64,000 nt of DNA from JALORV01 sp963707445 (GCA_963707445.1 CAVPPW010000050.1:62001-126000); one strand, 5' to 3'. Numbered from the stretch's first letter, positions 40,409 to 50,139 are shown. Made by a program: numbers and translations. The notes: generated by a model from the sequence alone, not told the origin.

Positions 40409-41188
40409 CTATTGCGCGCACCAGCCGCCGTCGACGTTCCAGGCGACGCCGCGCACCTCGTTTGCTGCCGGCGAGCACATGAAGACGGCCACCTGCGCCA
40501 GCTGCTCGGCCGTCGCGAAATGCATCGACGGCTGCTTTTCGCCGAGCAGCGACTTCTTGGCGGCGTCCTCGCTGATGTTGTCGCGTGTCGCGCGAGCTTC
40601 GACCTGCTTCTGTACCAGTGGCGTGAGCACCCAGCCGGGGCAGATCGCGTTGCAGGTGATGCCGGTCGTGGCGGTCTCGAGGGCGACGGTCTTCGTCAAA
40701 CCGACGATGCCGTGTTTCGCGGCGACGTAGGCTGACTTTTCGGCCGACGCGACCAGGCCGTGCACCGAGGCGATGTTGATGATGCGGCCCCAGTTGGCCT
40801 GCCTCATCTTCGGCAGTGCGAGTCGGGTCGTGTGGAAGGCCGAGGTCAGGTTGATCGCGATGATGGCGTCCCAGCGCTCGGGCGGGAAGCTTTCCACGGG
40901 CGCGGTGTGCTGGATCCCGGCGTTGTTGACGAGGATGTCGATGCGCCCGAATTCGTCCTCGGCCGCACGGACCATCTGTTCGATCTCGCCGGGCTTGCTC
41001 ATGTCGGCACCGTGGTACAGCGTGCGCACGCCGCGCCGCCGCAGGTCGCTCTCGGCGTCACGGATCGCGGCCGGTTCGCCGAAGCCGTTGACCACGATAT
41101 GGGCGCCCTGGTCCGCGAGCGCCTGCGCCATCGCCAGTCCGATGCCGCTGGTGGAACCCGTCACCAGCGCAGTCTTGCCTTTCAGCAT
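40409..41188 (-). CDS. bdhA: 3-hydroxybutyrate dehydrogenase
   Basis: SDR enzyme oxidising D-3-hydroxybutyrate to acetoacetate, used in polyhydroxybutyrate breakdown. Begins MLKGKTALVTGSTSGIGLAM (NAD-binding TGSTSGIG). Catalytic S141, Y154 and K158 lie in NIASVHGLVAS and SAYVAAKHG. The 3HB-dehydrogenase-like CNAICPGWVLTPLV and EKQPSMHFATAEQL follow. 259 residues, intact. Divergent from the alpha/beta hydrolase. Confidence 0.9.
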   Translation of the reverse strand: MLKGKTALVTGSTSGIGLAMAQALADQGAHIVVNGFGEPAAIRDAESDLRRRGVRTLYHGADMSKPGEIEQMVRAAEDEFGRIDILVNNAGIQHTAPVESFPPERWDAIIAINLTSAFHTTRLALPKMRQANWGRIINIASVHGLVASAEKSAYVAAKHGIVGLTKTVALETATTGITCNAICPGWVLTPLVQKQVEARATRDNISEDAAKKSLLGEKQPSMHFATAEQLAQVAVFMCSPAANEVRGVAWNVDGGWCAQ

Positions 41189-41234
41189 GGTGATCTCCTT
41201 TTGGTTTGATTCCAGTATGCCACCGCCCGCTGAC

Positions 41235-41240
41235 TACAAT
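41235..41240 (+). promoter_or_regulatory. Possible -10 box for the hydrolase gene
   Basis: TACAAT in the 87-base gap between divergent bdhA and the hydrolase gene. No clear -35 at 17-base spacing. Low certainty. Confidence 0.3.
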
Positions 41241-41275
41241 CCGCCGCTTCCGTGACGCGAGACCGAGAGGCAGCA

Positions 41276-42158
41276 TTGAACCCAACGACCGAGCCGCGCC
41301 TGCGGCGTGTGCAGTGCCTGAGCCCGGCCGGCCTCCACCGCATCGTGTACGCGGAGTGGGGTGACCCGGCCAATGAGAACGTATTGATCTGCGCGCATGG
41401 TCTGACGCGGATGGGACGCGACTTCGACCGGCTCGCCCGGGCGATGTCCGACCGCTACCGCGTCGTGTGCCCGGACGTCGTCGGGCGCGGCCCCAGCGAC
41501 CGGTTGCGAAACCCGGCCTATTACGTGATCCCGCAGTACGTCGCCGACATGGTGACCCTGATCGCGCGGCTCGACGTCGAGCGGGTCGACTGGGTCGGCA
41601 CGTCGATGGGCGGCCTGATCGGAATCGCGCTCGCCGGCCAGGCCGGATCGCCGATCCGCCAGCTGGTCATCAACGACGTCGGGCCTCGGCTCGGTCCGGT
41701 GGCGATCGCGCGCATCGCCGGTTACGTCGGGCAGCCCGTGTCGTTTGCGAGCCTGGACGAGGCGATCGATTACCAGTCGGTCACGGCGGCGCCGTTCGGC
41801 CTCAAGTCGCGTGACGACTGGCGCGAACTGATCGAACCGACGCTGCGGCGCGACGGCGATCGCTGGGTGTTTCGCTACGACCCGGCGATCGCGCTGCCGT
41901 TCAAGAGCACGACACCACAGTCCGCCGCGGCGGCCGAGGCGGCCACCTGGGCGCTTTACGACAGCATCAAGGCGCGAACGCTGATCGTGCGCGGCGCCGA
42001 GTCGGATCTGCTGACGCCCGAGACCGCGGCCGAAATGGCGGGTCGCGGGCCCACGCCCCGAAGTCGCGGAAGTGCCCGGGGTCGGACATGCCCCGACGTT
42101 CATGCTGCCCAACGAAATCGCGCTGGCGCGCGACTTCCTGCTTGGGGGAGCCCGCTAA
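41276..42158 (+). CDS. Alpha/beta hydrolase (one indel)
   Basis: Serine hydrolase with nucleophile elbow VGTSMGGLIG, an acid in RGAESDLLTPE and the histidine in PGVGHAPTFM. TTG 41276 follows GAGAGG at proper spacing and gives MNPTTEPRLRRVQCLSPAG; a GTG at 41252 is the alternative. One extra C in CCCC near 42057 diverts the frame before the last 35 residues. Corrected length is 293 residues. No substrate can be assigned. Convergent with the flavodoxin gene, the stops overlapping. Confidence 0.8.
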
Positions 42159-42646
42159 AAGATCCCGGCCGCAATGCCGGCGGCGAGCGCCGTGCCGAGG
42201 TCGCGCGCAGTCTGCAGGTCGGCCGGCGGGACGATCTTCGGCGCGAGGATCGCTGCGGGTGTCTGCGCACCATTGCGGACCACCAAGGGTGGCGCGACTT
42301 CGCGCAGCCTGAGTCCGGTCGCGATCCGCTGCAGCTGGCGGGCCGCACCGGCGCCGTCGGTCCCGGCGGCAATGATCGCGGCATAGGGCCGGCCGTTCAC
42401 ACGCTCCAGCACGGCGTAATAGACGCGGTCGAAGAAGTCCTTCATCAGGCCGGCCATCGTCGCGAGGTTCTCCGGCGTCGCGAAGAGGTAACCATCGGCC
42501 GCGAGCAGGTCGGCGGGCTCGGCGTCGCGGGCGCGGCACACGCGCACTTCGATGTCCTGCTGCGTCTTCGCGCCCGCGGCGGCGGCGAGCGCGAGTTGCT
42601 CGGCGGCGCCTGTCATCGAGTGATAGACGACGAGCAGAGACTTCAT
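42155..42646 (-). CDS. Flavodoxin-family NAD(P)H-dependent reductase
   Basis: 163 residues from ATG 42646, which overlaps the upstream peptidase stop as ATGA. Begins MKSLLVVYHSMTGAAEQLA, a flavodoxin phosphate loop for FMN. FATPENLATMAGLMKDFFDR and YAAIIAAGTDGAGAARQL are typical of small FMN reductases. Electron acceptor unknown. Confidence 0.78.
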   Translation of the reverse strand: MKSLLVVYHSMTGAAEQLALAAAAGAKTQQDIEVRVCRARDAEPADLLAADGYLFATPENLATMAGLMKDFFDRVYYAVLERVNGRPYAAIIAAGTDGAGAARQLQRIATGLRLREVAPPLVVRNGAQTPAAILAPKIVPPADLQTARDLGTALAAGIAAGIF

Positions 42647-43474
42647 CGGCGCAGCGGATCCTGCCGGAAGAAGCGAGTCAGCAAGTCGTACCACGGCGGG
42701 AAAGCTGCCTGCAGCCGGGCGGGTTCGACGAAGAAGGCTTCCGACGACACCGCGAAGAATTCGCCGGGATCCTGGCCCGCATAGGCGTCGAGCGGCAGGT
42801 GCGCGTAGTAACGATCGGCGTCGGTGGATTCGGGATCGAGGTCGGACGGCAGCTCGCTCTCGACCAGTTCGAGCTCGGCGACGAAGCTCTGATAGACATC
42901 GGTCAGCACGGAATGCCAGGTCGCGGCCTGCAGCTGCGGATGCAGCCGCGCCGAGAAGGCCGGGACGCCGTCGGCGTCGCCGTTCAGCAGGTCGAGCTTG
43001 TGGGTGAACTCGTGGATCACGACCGAGTACGCGCTGCCCGACGCGGATCGTTCCTTCAGCGCGTCATCCCAGGACAGCAGCACCGGACCACCGTCCCACG
43101 CCTCGCCGGTAATCGGCTCGGTGTACTCGTGCACGACGCCGGACTCGTCGGTGATGCGGCGAGGAACGAGGAACTCGCCCGGATAGACGACGATGCCGCG
43201 CCAGCCGCGGTACCAGTCCAGCCCCAGTTCGAGCACGGGCAGGCAGGCCTGGGCGGCGATGTTCAGCTGGATCTCTGCCGTCAGCTGCAGCCCGGCTGCG
43301 CCCGACATCTGCTTTGTCAACAAGAAAGCGACCCGCGAGTTCGCGCAGCCGACCGCGTTCGTCCGCGACTGCAGGCGCGCAAGAAACGGCAGCGCGGTCA
43401 GCGCCGCTGCCCACTGCGCATCCGGCAGCGTCGACCGGGATTTTCTGCCCGCGGCCGAAGAGGGTTCTCAGCAT
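42643..43474 (-). CDS. mtfA: MtfA-like zinc peptidase, M90 family (three indels)
   Basis: Begins MLRTLFGRGQK. It continues in another frame with LPDAQWAAALTALPFLARLQ, then RLRELAGRFLVDK, then MSGAAGLQLTAEIQLNIAAQ. The zinc motif HExxH is in VVIHEFTHKLDLLNG and the further ligand Glu region in FFAVSSEAFF. Shifts lie near 43446 (A run, +1), 43380 (lost base) and 43312 (+1). Corrected length is 276 residues. E. coli MtfA titrates the Mlc repressor and is an aminopeptidase. Coupled to the flavodoxin gene. Confidence 0.85.
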
Positions 43475-43526
43475 GCGTCGATTGTGCCGCAACGATTCGA
43501 TCGCGTCGCGGCGGGATAATTGCGAC

Positions 43527-45673
43527 ATGACGGCTGATCGCTTCGACCCCGAGCGCCTCGCGTCGACGGAAGGCGTCGCACGTCCGTTCAACGTCGAGGA
43601 CACGCGCGCGCTGGTGCGGCCGCTGTACGAAGGCAAGGCGCTGCGCACCGGCGAATCGTTTGCGGCGCACGCGGACGGCATTGCCGCCATCGTCTCGACG
43701 ATGCGACCGGATCCGGACCTGCTCGTGGCAGCGCAGCTTTTCGGCGTTCATGACGTGCTGCGCGATCCCGACGAGTGGCTGCGCTCGCGCTTCGGTGCGG
43801 CGGTTGCGCAACTGGTCGTCGGACCTGCGGCAGCTGATGCGGCTCTCCGAACTGACACGAGCGCGCGAGGACGCCAAGGGACGGAGCCAGGCCGAAGACC
43901 AGCCCGAGGCGCTGCGGCGGATGCTGCTGGCGATGGCGAACGACCTGCGGGTCGTGCTGCTGCGGCTCGCATCGAGGTTGCAGACGCTGCGCTTCTACGC
44001 GGTCAGCCGGCGGCCAGGCGCGGAGCCGTTCGCGCGCGAGACGCTGGATCTGTACGCGCCGCTGGCCAATCGGCTCGGCGTCTGGCAGCTGAAGTGGGAA
44101 CTCGAGGACCTGTCGTTCCGTTTCCTGGAGCCGGAAACCTACAAGTCCGTGGCGCGCATGCTCGACGAGCGGCGCGTCGAGCGCGAGTCGTTCATCGACG
44201 CGGCGCTGACGCGCCTGCGCCGCATGGTCGACGAGGCCGGATTGCGGGCCGAGATCAGCGGTCGCCCGAAGCACATCTACAGCATCTGGAACAAGATGCG
44301 CGCGAAGGGTCTCGCCTTCGAACAGGTCTACGACGTGCGCGGGCTGCGCGTCATCGTCGACGAGGTGGCGCAGTGCTACCAGGTCCTCTCGATGGTGCAT
44401 TCGGCCTGGACGCCGGTCGAGCGCGAGTATCGACGACTACATCGCGCGCCCGAAGCCGAACGGCTACCAGTCGCTGCATACGGTCGTGCGCGACGACGCC
44501 GGCCGCACGCTCGAAGTGCAGATCCGTACGCGACGCATGCACGAGCACGCCGAACTCGGCGTCGCTGCGCATTGGCGCTACAAAGAGGGCCGCCAAGGGC
44601 CGCGAAGACGACGAGCAGCGCGTCGCCTGGCTGCGCCAGCTGCTGGCGTGGCGGGCCGAAGTCGACGCGCCGCCGGCCAGCGGACCGGCCCGCGACGAGC
44701 GCATCTACGTGCTGACCCCACAGGCGCGTGTGGTCGAGCTTCCGGTCGGTGGCACGCCGATCGACTTCGCCTACCACATCCATTCCGAACTGGGACATCG
44801 GTGCCGCGGCGCGCGCGTCAACGGGGCGATCGTGCCGCTCAATACGCCGCTCGCCAGCGGCCAGACCGTCGAGATCGTTGCGGCCAAGACCGGCGGACCG
44901 AGCCGCGACTGGCTGAATCCGGAGCTCGGTTACCTGCGCAGTGCACGCTCGCGCGCCAAGGTTCGGCAGTGGTTCAACGCGCTCGAGTTCGAGCAGTCTG
45001 TGACGGCCGGCCGCGAGATCGTCGAGAAGGAACTGCAGCGGCTCGGGAAGACCGCAGTCAAGCTGGAAGACCTGGCGCGACGCCTCGGATTCGACACGGT
45101 CGATGATCTGTGCGCGGCTGCGACCAAGGAGGAATTCAGCCTGCGCTCGATCGAGCAGGCGCTCGTGCCGGCGCCGGCGCTCGACGAAGCGCCGTCCGCT
45201 GGTCGGCAAGCCGCGCGAAGCGCCGGCCGGGCGCGGCAAGGTGCTCGTCGTCGGTGTCGACTCTCTGCTGACTCAGCTGGCACGGTGTTGCCGCCCGGCA
45301 CCGCCGGACGAGATCGGCGGCTACGTGACGCGCGGCCGCGGCGTGTCGATCCACCGCGCCGGCTGCTCCAATCTGCTGGCGCTGATTCGCAGACAGCCCG
45401 AGCGCGTGGTCGAGGTCGCGTGGGGGCGGCAGGCCGACGCGGTTTATCCGGTCGAAGTCTTCGTCGTCGCGCAGGATCGGCCGGGCCTGCTGCGCGACAT
45501 CTCCGAGGTGTTTCGCGCGCGAGAAGCTGAACGTGATCGGAGTCGCGACCCAGAGCCAGCGCGGCGAGGCGCGCATGGGATTCACGGTCGAAGTCGGCAG
45601 CGCGGCCGACATTGCGCGCGTCAGTGCGCTGCTGCGCGAGGTGTCTGGCGTGATCGCGGTACGGCGACGCTGA
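43527..45673 (+). CDS. relA: (p)ppGpp synthetase RelA (five indels)
   Basis: Ribosome-associated alarmone synthetase. The N-terminal hydrolase-like domain lacks the HD metal ligands (FGVHDVLRD where a bifunctional enzyme has HDxxED), so it should not hydrolyse ppGpp. The synthetase domain has SGRPKHIYSIWNKMRAKGL, VYDVRGLRVIVDE, PNGYQSLHTVV and EVQIRTRRMHEHAE. A TGS domain (RIYVLTPQARVVELPVGGTP) and a C-terminal ACT domain (RPGLLRDISEVFR, EVGSAADIARVSALLREVSG) follow. Extra bases near 43820, 44430, 44595, 45200 and 45520. Corrected length is 713 residues. Confidence 0.93.
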
Positions 45674-45690
45674 GCCGCGCAGAACGACGG

Positions 45691-46500
45691 TCACTCGGGC
45701 GTCGACGCCTTCTCGGCCGCGTCGCCCTGCGCAGCGAGCAGTTCGAAGTGGCGCGCGTAGCGCGGGTGCAGGTTGGCCAGCGACAGCCACACAAGGAAGT
45801 CCGCAGTATTGAAGTCGGGATCCCACGCCGGCTCGCCGCAGATGCGAGCACCGATCCGCAGGTAGCCCTTCAGCAGCGGCGGCATTTCGCTCGTCGACGC
45901 CGGTTCAATGCGTTCGAACGGAAACGGCAGGTGCGGGAACACCCGGTATTCGGGATCGGTCAGGTACTTCTGCAGTTCGGTCCGGATACGCGCGGCGCCA
46001 CGGCCGCCATCGCCGAGCGGCACGCTGGCGCACCCGATCAGGTGACTGTAGCCGCCGGACTTCATGTAGTGCGCCATGCCGGCCCACAGCAGCAGAATCG
46101 TGCTGCCGGAGCGGTAGTCGCGATGCACGCAGGAACGACCCACTTCGACCATCCGCGGCGCGATGTGGTGCAGCCGCGACAGATCGAACTCGCCCTGCGA
46201 ATACAGCCGACCCAGTTCGCGCGCGCGGTGCGGTGCCAGGATGCGGTAGGTGCCGACGACGCGCAGCGTGTCGAGGTCGCGGACGATCAGGTGATCGCAG
46301 TAGGGATCGAAGTCGTCGGCGTCGATGCCGGTGTCTGCGTCTCCGACTTTTGCGCCCATTTCCTCTGCGAAGACTTCATAGCGCAGGCGCTGGGCGTCTT
46401 CGAGGTCGGCCGGCGAGTGGGCCAGTGCAACGCTCAGGCGAGGTTCGCCGGGACCCGCGCTGGGGGATGCCACGCCCGATGGGCTGTCCGATCGTGCCAT
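45691..46500 (-). CDS. olsB: Ornithine N-alpha-acyltransferase OlsB-like GNAT protein
   Basis: 269 residues, intact. Matches the ACP-dependent acyltransferase branch of GNATs: LRYEVFAEEMGAKV, DHLIVRDLDTLRVVGTYRIL, LGRLYSQGEFDLSRL, EVGRSCVHRDYRSGSTILLL, LKGYLRIGARICGEPAWDPD. OlsB adds a 3-hydroxyacyl chain to ornithine in the first step of ornithine lipid synthesis; the OlsA partner is not in the window. Convergent with relA, 17 bases apart. A close relative with another amine acceptor is possible. Confidence 0.8.
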   Translation of the reverse strand: MARSDSPSGVASPSAGPGEPRLSVALAHSPADLEDAQRLRYEVFAEEMGAKVGDADTGIDADDFDPYCDHLIVRDLDTLRVVGTYRILAPHRARELGRLYSQGEFDLSRLHHIAPRMVEVGRSCVHRDYRSGSTILLLWAGMAHYMKSGGYSHLIGCASVPLGDGGRGAARIRTELQKYLTDPEYRVFPHLPFPFERIEPASTSEMPPLLKGYLRIGARICGEPAWDPDFNTADFLVWLSLANLHPRYARHFELLAAQGDAAEKASTPE

Positions 46501-46673
46501 GGATGTTGGAATGAATGTGTTGGGCCGCGCAGGCTACGCCTCCTCCATGACACCGGCGCGAATCCCGTCCCCGACCTCGGCGCATGTTGCGTAACAGGAC
46601 GTGCGGTGTCAATCGGGTGCAACCGTTCGCGCGCCGAGACGATGTCGCCGCGCTGATATACTTTCGCCTCTCC

Positions 46674-46750
46674 AGGCGCGTAGCTCAGCTGGTTAGAGCA
46701 CCACCTTGACATGGTGGGGGTCGTTGGTTCGAGTCCAATCGCGCCTACCA
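46674..46750 (+). tRNA. tRNA-Val (anticodon GAC)
   Basis: 77 bases with a full cloverleaf: acceptor AGGCGCG pairs with CGCGCCT, D arm GCTC/GAGC, anticodon stem CCACC/GGTGG with loop TTGACAT and anticodon GAC at 46708-46710, T arm with TTCGAGT, and encoded ACCA end. TATACT at 46657-46662 may be its -10 element. Confidence 0.97.
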
Positions 46751-46838
46751 GCAAACTCGAGACTCAAAGGACGCGGAGAAATGCTTCGAACTCGATTCAC
46801 GGACGGTTGATTCCCGGGACGAGTGCGCCTTTGCAAGG

Positions 46839-46866
46839 AAAGTGCGGCTCGCCCGCACTTTTTTTT
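46839..46866 (+). terminator. Intrinsic terminator / attenuator before thrS
   Basis: AAAGTGCG (46839-46846) pairs with CGCACTTT (46854-46861) around GCTCGCC and runs into eight T ending at 46866, 16 bases before the thrS ATG. It ends the tRNA-Val transcript or attenuates thrS. A short frame from ATG 46781 to TGA at 46808-46810 (8 codons) lies upstream, with two Thr codons. Confidence 0.8.
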
Positions 46867-46881
46867 GCCTTGGAGATTGCG

Positions 46882-48821
46882 ATGATCTCGATTCGATTGC
46901 CTGACGGTTCACAGCGGTCCTTCGATGCGCCGGTGCGCGTCGCCGACGTCGCCGCTGCCATTGGTCCCGGCCTGGCGAAGGCGGCGCTCGCCGGACGTGT
47001 CGACGGCAGGCTGGTCGACACGTCGTTTCTTGTCGACCACGATGCCGATGTCGCGATCGTCACGGAGCGCGATGCCGACGGCCTCGAGGTGCTGCGCCAT
47101 TCGACGGCGCATCTGCTCGCCTATGCGGTGAAAGAGTTGTTTCCCGAGGCGCAGGTGACGATCGGGCCGGTGATCGACAACGGCTTCTACTACGACTTCT
47201 CGTTCGCGCGAGGCTTCACGCCCGACGATCTCGCAGCGATCGAGACGAAAATGGCGGAGCTCGCGCGCAAGGACGAGCCCGTCGTGCGCGAGGTCTGGAA
47301 GCGCGACGACGCGGTCAAGTTCTTCGAATCGATCGGCGAGAAGTACAAGGCCGAGATCATCGCGTCGATCCCGGCCAACGAGGACATTTCACTTTACCGC
47401 GAAGGCAATTTCATCGACCTGTGCCGCGGTCCGCATGTGCCGTCGACCGGCAAGCTGAAGGTCTTCAAGCTGATGAAAGTCGCCGGCGCGTACTGGCGCG
47501 GCGACAGCGCCAACGAGCAGCTGCAGCGCATCTACGGCACCGCGTGGGCGAAAAAGGAAGAGCAGGACGCCTACCTGAAGATGCTGGAAGAGGCGGAGCG
47601 CCGCGACCACCGCAAGCTCGGCCGGGAACTGGATCTGTTCCACTTCCAGGAGGAGGCGCCAGGCCTCATTTTCTGGCACCCGAAGGGCTGGGCGATCTGG
47701 CAGGCGGTCGAGCAGTACATGCGCGGCGTCTATCGCGACAACGGCTATCAGGAGATCAAGGCGCCGCAGATCCTGGACCGCTCGCTGTGGGAGAAGTCCG
47801 GCCACTGGGAAAAATACCGCGAGAACATGTTCACGACGGAGTCGGAGAACCGGTACTACGCGCTCAAGCCGATGAACTGCCCGGGTCACGTCCAGATCTA
47901 TAACGCCAATCTGCACAGCTACCGCGAGCTGCCGCTGCGCTACGGCGAATTCGGCGCCTGTCATCGCAACGAGCCGTCGGGTGCGCTGCACGGGCTGATG
48001 CGCGTGCGCGGGTTCACGCAGGACGACGGCCACATCTTCTGCACCGAGGAGCAGATCCTCGACGAATGCGTCGCTTACACGACGCTGCTGCAGAAGGTCT
48101 ACCGCGACTTCGGTTTCGAGCACATCCTCTACAAGGTCGTCGACACGACCGGCGCAGCGCATCGGCTCGGACGAGAGCTGGGACAAGGCCGAGCACTCGC
48201 TGATGGAGTCGATGCAACGATCCGGAGTCGAATTCATCGACCTTGCCGGGCGAGGGCGCGTTCTATGGCCCCAAGATCGAGTACCACCTGACAGACTCGA
48301 TCGGCCGGCCTTGGCAGTGCGGCACGATGCAGGTCGATTTCTTTATGCCGGGCCGGCTCGACGCCGAGTACGTCGCCGAGGACAACAGCCGCAGGACCCC
48401 GGTGATGCTGCACCGGGCGATCATCGGCTCGATGGAGCGATTCATCGGCATGCTGATCGAGAACTATGCGGGTGCGATGCCGCCCTGGCTCGCGCCGGTG
48501 CAGGTCGCCGTCGCCAACATCTCGGAAGGGCAGATCGATTACGCGGAGGCTGTTGCGCAAAGGCTGAAAAAACAAGGCTTTAGAGTTGACAGCGATTTGC
48601 GCAACGAAAAGATCACCTATAAAATCCGCCAGCTTAGCCTGCAGAAAATTCCCTATGTGCTCGTCGTCGGGGACAAGGAGAAGCAGGCGGGCTTGGATGA
48701 GATGCGGGTGGCCGTACGTGCCCGCGGCGGAGCCGACCTCGGCGTGATGCCGTTGTCGGCTTTCGCGCAGCGTCTTGCAGAAGACGTTGCCGAGCGCCGC
48801 AACGTGGGTGGTACGGCTTGA
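46882..48821 (+). CDS. thrS: Threonyl-tRNA synthetase (two indels)
   Basis: Charges tRNA-Thr and edits Ser. N-terminal TGS-like domain (MISIRLPDGSQRSFDAPV), editing domain (VLRHSTAHLLAYAVKELFP), class II core (FWHPKGWAIWQAVEQYMR, MNCPGHVQIYNANLHSYREL, FGACHRNEPSGALHGLMRVR) and anticodon-binding domain (VQVAVANISEGQIDYAEAVA). Extra bases near 48140 and 48243 shift the frame; ESWDKAEHSLMESMQRSGVE lies between. Corrected length is 645 residues. ATG 46882 with GGAG upstream. First gene of a translation operon. Confidence 0.95.
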
Positions 48822-48848
48822 TTATTTGGATACCAGGAGAAGCCAACC

Positions 48849-49370
48849 ATCGCTCAGGATCGCTCGCACCGGATCAACGGTGAAATCAGCGCCCCGGAAG
48901 TCCGCCTGACCGGAATCGAAGGCGAGGCGCTCGGGGTCGTGAAGCTGGCCGAGGCTTTCCGCCTCGCAGAAGAAGCCCAGGTTGATCTGGTCGAAATTGC
49001 TCCCACGGCTGAGCCGCCGGTCTGTCGCTTGATGGACTACGGCAAGTTCAAGTACCAGGAGCAGAAGAAGGCGCACGAGGCCAAGCTCAAGCAGAAGCAG
49101 GTCATCGTCAAGGAAGTGAAGTTTCGGCCGCAGACGGACGAGAACGACTACCAGACCAAGCTGCGCAACCTCACGCGCTTTCTCGAGGAAGGTGACAAGG
49201 CCAAGATCACGCTGCGCTTCCGCGGGCGCGAGATGGCGCACCAGGAGTTCGGGTACAAGCTGCTGGAGCGGGTGCGCGACGATCTGACGACGCTGTCGCA
49301 GGTGGAGTCGATGCCGCGGCTGGAAGGCCGCCAGATGGTGATGATCCTGTCGCCAAAGAAGAAGAAGTAG
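48849..49370 (+). CDS. infC: Translation initiation factor IF-3 with AUC start
   Basis: IF-3 checks start-codon pairing and keeps subunits apart. The conserved N terminus AQDRSHRINGEISAPEVRL has no ATG, GTG or TTG before it. ATC at 48849 follows AGGAG (48835-48839) by nine bases and is the start, matching the AUU/AUC starts through which IF-3 represses its own mRNA. Conserved MDYGKFKYQEQKK and VKFRPQTDENDY are present. 173 residues, intact. It begins 27 bases after thrS. Confidence 0.96.
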   Translation: MAQDRSHRINGEISAPEVRLTGIEGEALGVVKLAEAFRLAEEAQVDLVEIAPTAEPPVCRLMDYGKFKYQEQKKAHEAKLKQKQVIVKEVKFRPQTDENDYQTKLRNLTRFLEEGDKAKITLRFRGREMAHQEFGYKLLERVRDDLTTLSQVESMPRLEGRQMVMILSPKKKK

Positions 49371-49377
49371 TGAAGTT

Positions 49378-49426
49378 CCCGGGCGCGAGGCGCCCGGGGT
49401 TGCAGTAACAGCCGCCTTCGGCGGCT
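49378..49426 (+). other. Paired hairpins between infC and rpmI
   Basis: CCCGGGCGC (49378-49386) pairs with GCGCCCGGG (49390-49398) over a GAG loop. Then AGCCGCC (49410-49416) pairs with GGCGGCT (49420-49426) over TTC. No T tract follows, so they are not intrinsic terminators. They lie in the leader of rpmI-rplT, where L20 autoregulation is known in other bacteria, and could be part of such a leader. Confidence 0.6.
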
Positions 49427-49502
49427 CAACAAGTGGCGTCAGGCTCAAAGTCCCCGGCCGTATGCGGGGCGCCAACCGCCATAAATGAAAGGGACGGCCA
49501 CG

Positions 49503-49700
49503 ATGCCGAAGATGAAGACGAAAAAGAGCGCGTCAAAGCGCTTCGAGGTCCGCGCCAGCGGTTCGATCAAGCGGGGACAGGCGTTCAAGCGCCACATCCT
49601 CACGAAGAAGACCACCAAGGCGAAGCGCCATCTTCGCGGCCCGGTGCAGATTGCCGATGCCGATGTGAAGTCGGTGCGGCGCATGATGCCGTACGCCTGA
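49503..49700 (+). CDS. rpmI: 50S ribosomal protein L35
   Basis: 65-residue basic protein of the large subunit. Begins MPKMKTKKSASKRFEVRASG and carries KRHLRGPVQI. ATG 49503 gives the standard N terminus (another in-frame ATG at 49485 is upstream). Intact, 12 bases before rplT. Confidence 0.97.
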   Translation: MPKMKTKKSASKRFEVRASGSIKRGQAFKRHILTKKTTKAKRHLRGPVQIADADVKSVRRMMPYA

Positions 49701-49712
49701 GGGAGGATCGAC

Positions 49713-50072
49713 ATGCCTCGAGTCAAACGTGGTGTGACCGCCCGCGCGCGGCACAAGAAGGTCCTGGCCCAGGCGGCAGGGTTCACCCGCCGCCGCAAAA
49801 ACGTCTTCCGCGTCGCCAAGGAGGCGGTGATGAAGGCGGGCCAGTACGCGTACCGCGACCGCCGCAACAAGAAGCGCGTGTTCCGTTCGCTGTGGATCGC
49901 GCGCATCAACGCCGCGGTGCGCGAGCACGGCCTGACCTATAGCGCGTTCATCAATGGACTGGGCAAGGCCGAAATCGGCATCGACCGCAAGGTCCTGGCG
50001 GACATGGCGGTGCTCGACAAGCCGGGTTTTGCGGCGGTCGTCGACAAGGTGAAGGCTACGCTCGCGGCCTGA
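49713..50072 (+). CDS. rplT: 50S ribosomal protein L20
   Basis: 119 residues, intact. Begins MPRVKRGVTARARHKKVL, with YRDRRNKKRVFRSLWIARIN and the end DKVKATLAA. Essential for early 50S assembly and, in E. coli, repressor of rpmI-rplT. Followed by a terminator before pheS. Confidence 0.98.
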   Translation: MPRVKRGVTARARHKKVLAQAAGFTRRRKNVFRVAKEAVMKAGQYAYRDRRNKKRVFRSLWIARINAAVREHGLTYSAFINGLGKAEIGIDRKVLADMAVLDKPGFAAVVDKVKATLAA

Positions 50073-50109
50073 GCGCGTGAAACCGGTCACTAGACCGGCA
50101 GCATCGTGA

Positions 50110-50139
50110 ACGGGGCCTCGCACGCGGCCCCGTTTTTTT
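50110..50139 (+). terminator. Terminator / attenuator between rplT and pheS
   Basis: ACGGGGCC (50110-50117) pairs with GGCCCCGT (50126-50133), with seven T at 50133-50139, ten bases before the pheS ATG. A smaller hairpin CCGGTC/GACCGG precedes it near 50083-50098. It separates ribosomal genes from pheST or attenuates them. No Phe-rich leader peptide is seen. Confidence 0.88.

Noticed and set aside
41189..41275. Sigma-70 promoter for the hydrolase using TTGATT at 41206
   Set aside because: The TTGATT is 23 bases from the TACAAT box, too far for a normal spacer. Kept only the -10 as a weak proposal.
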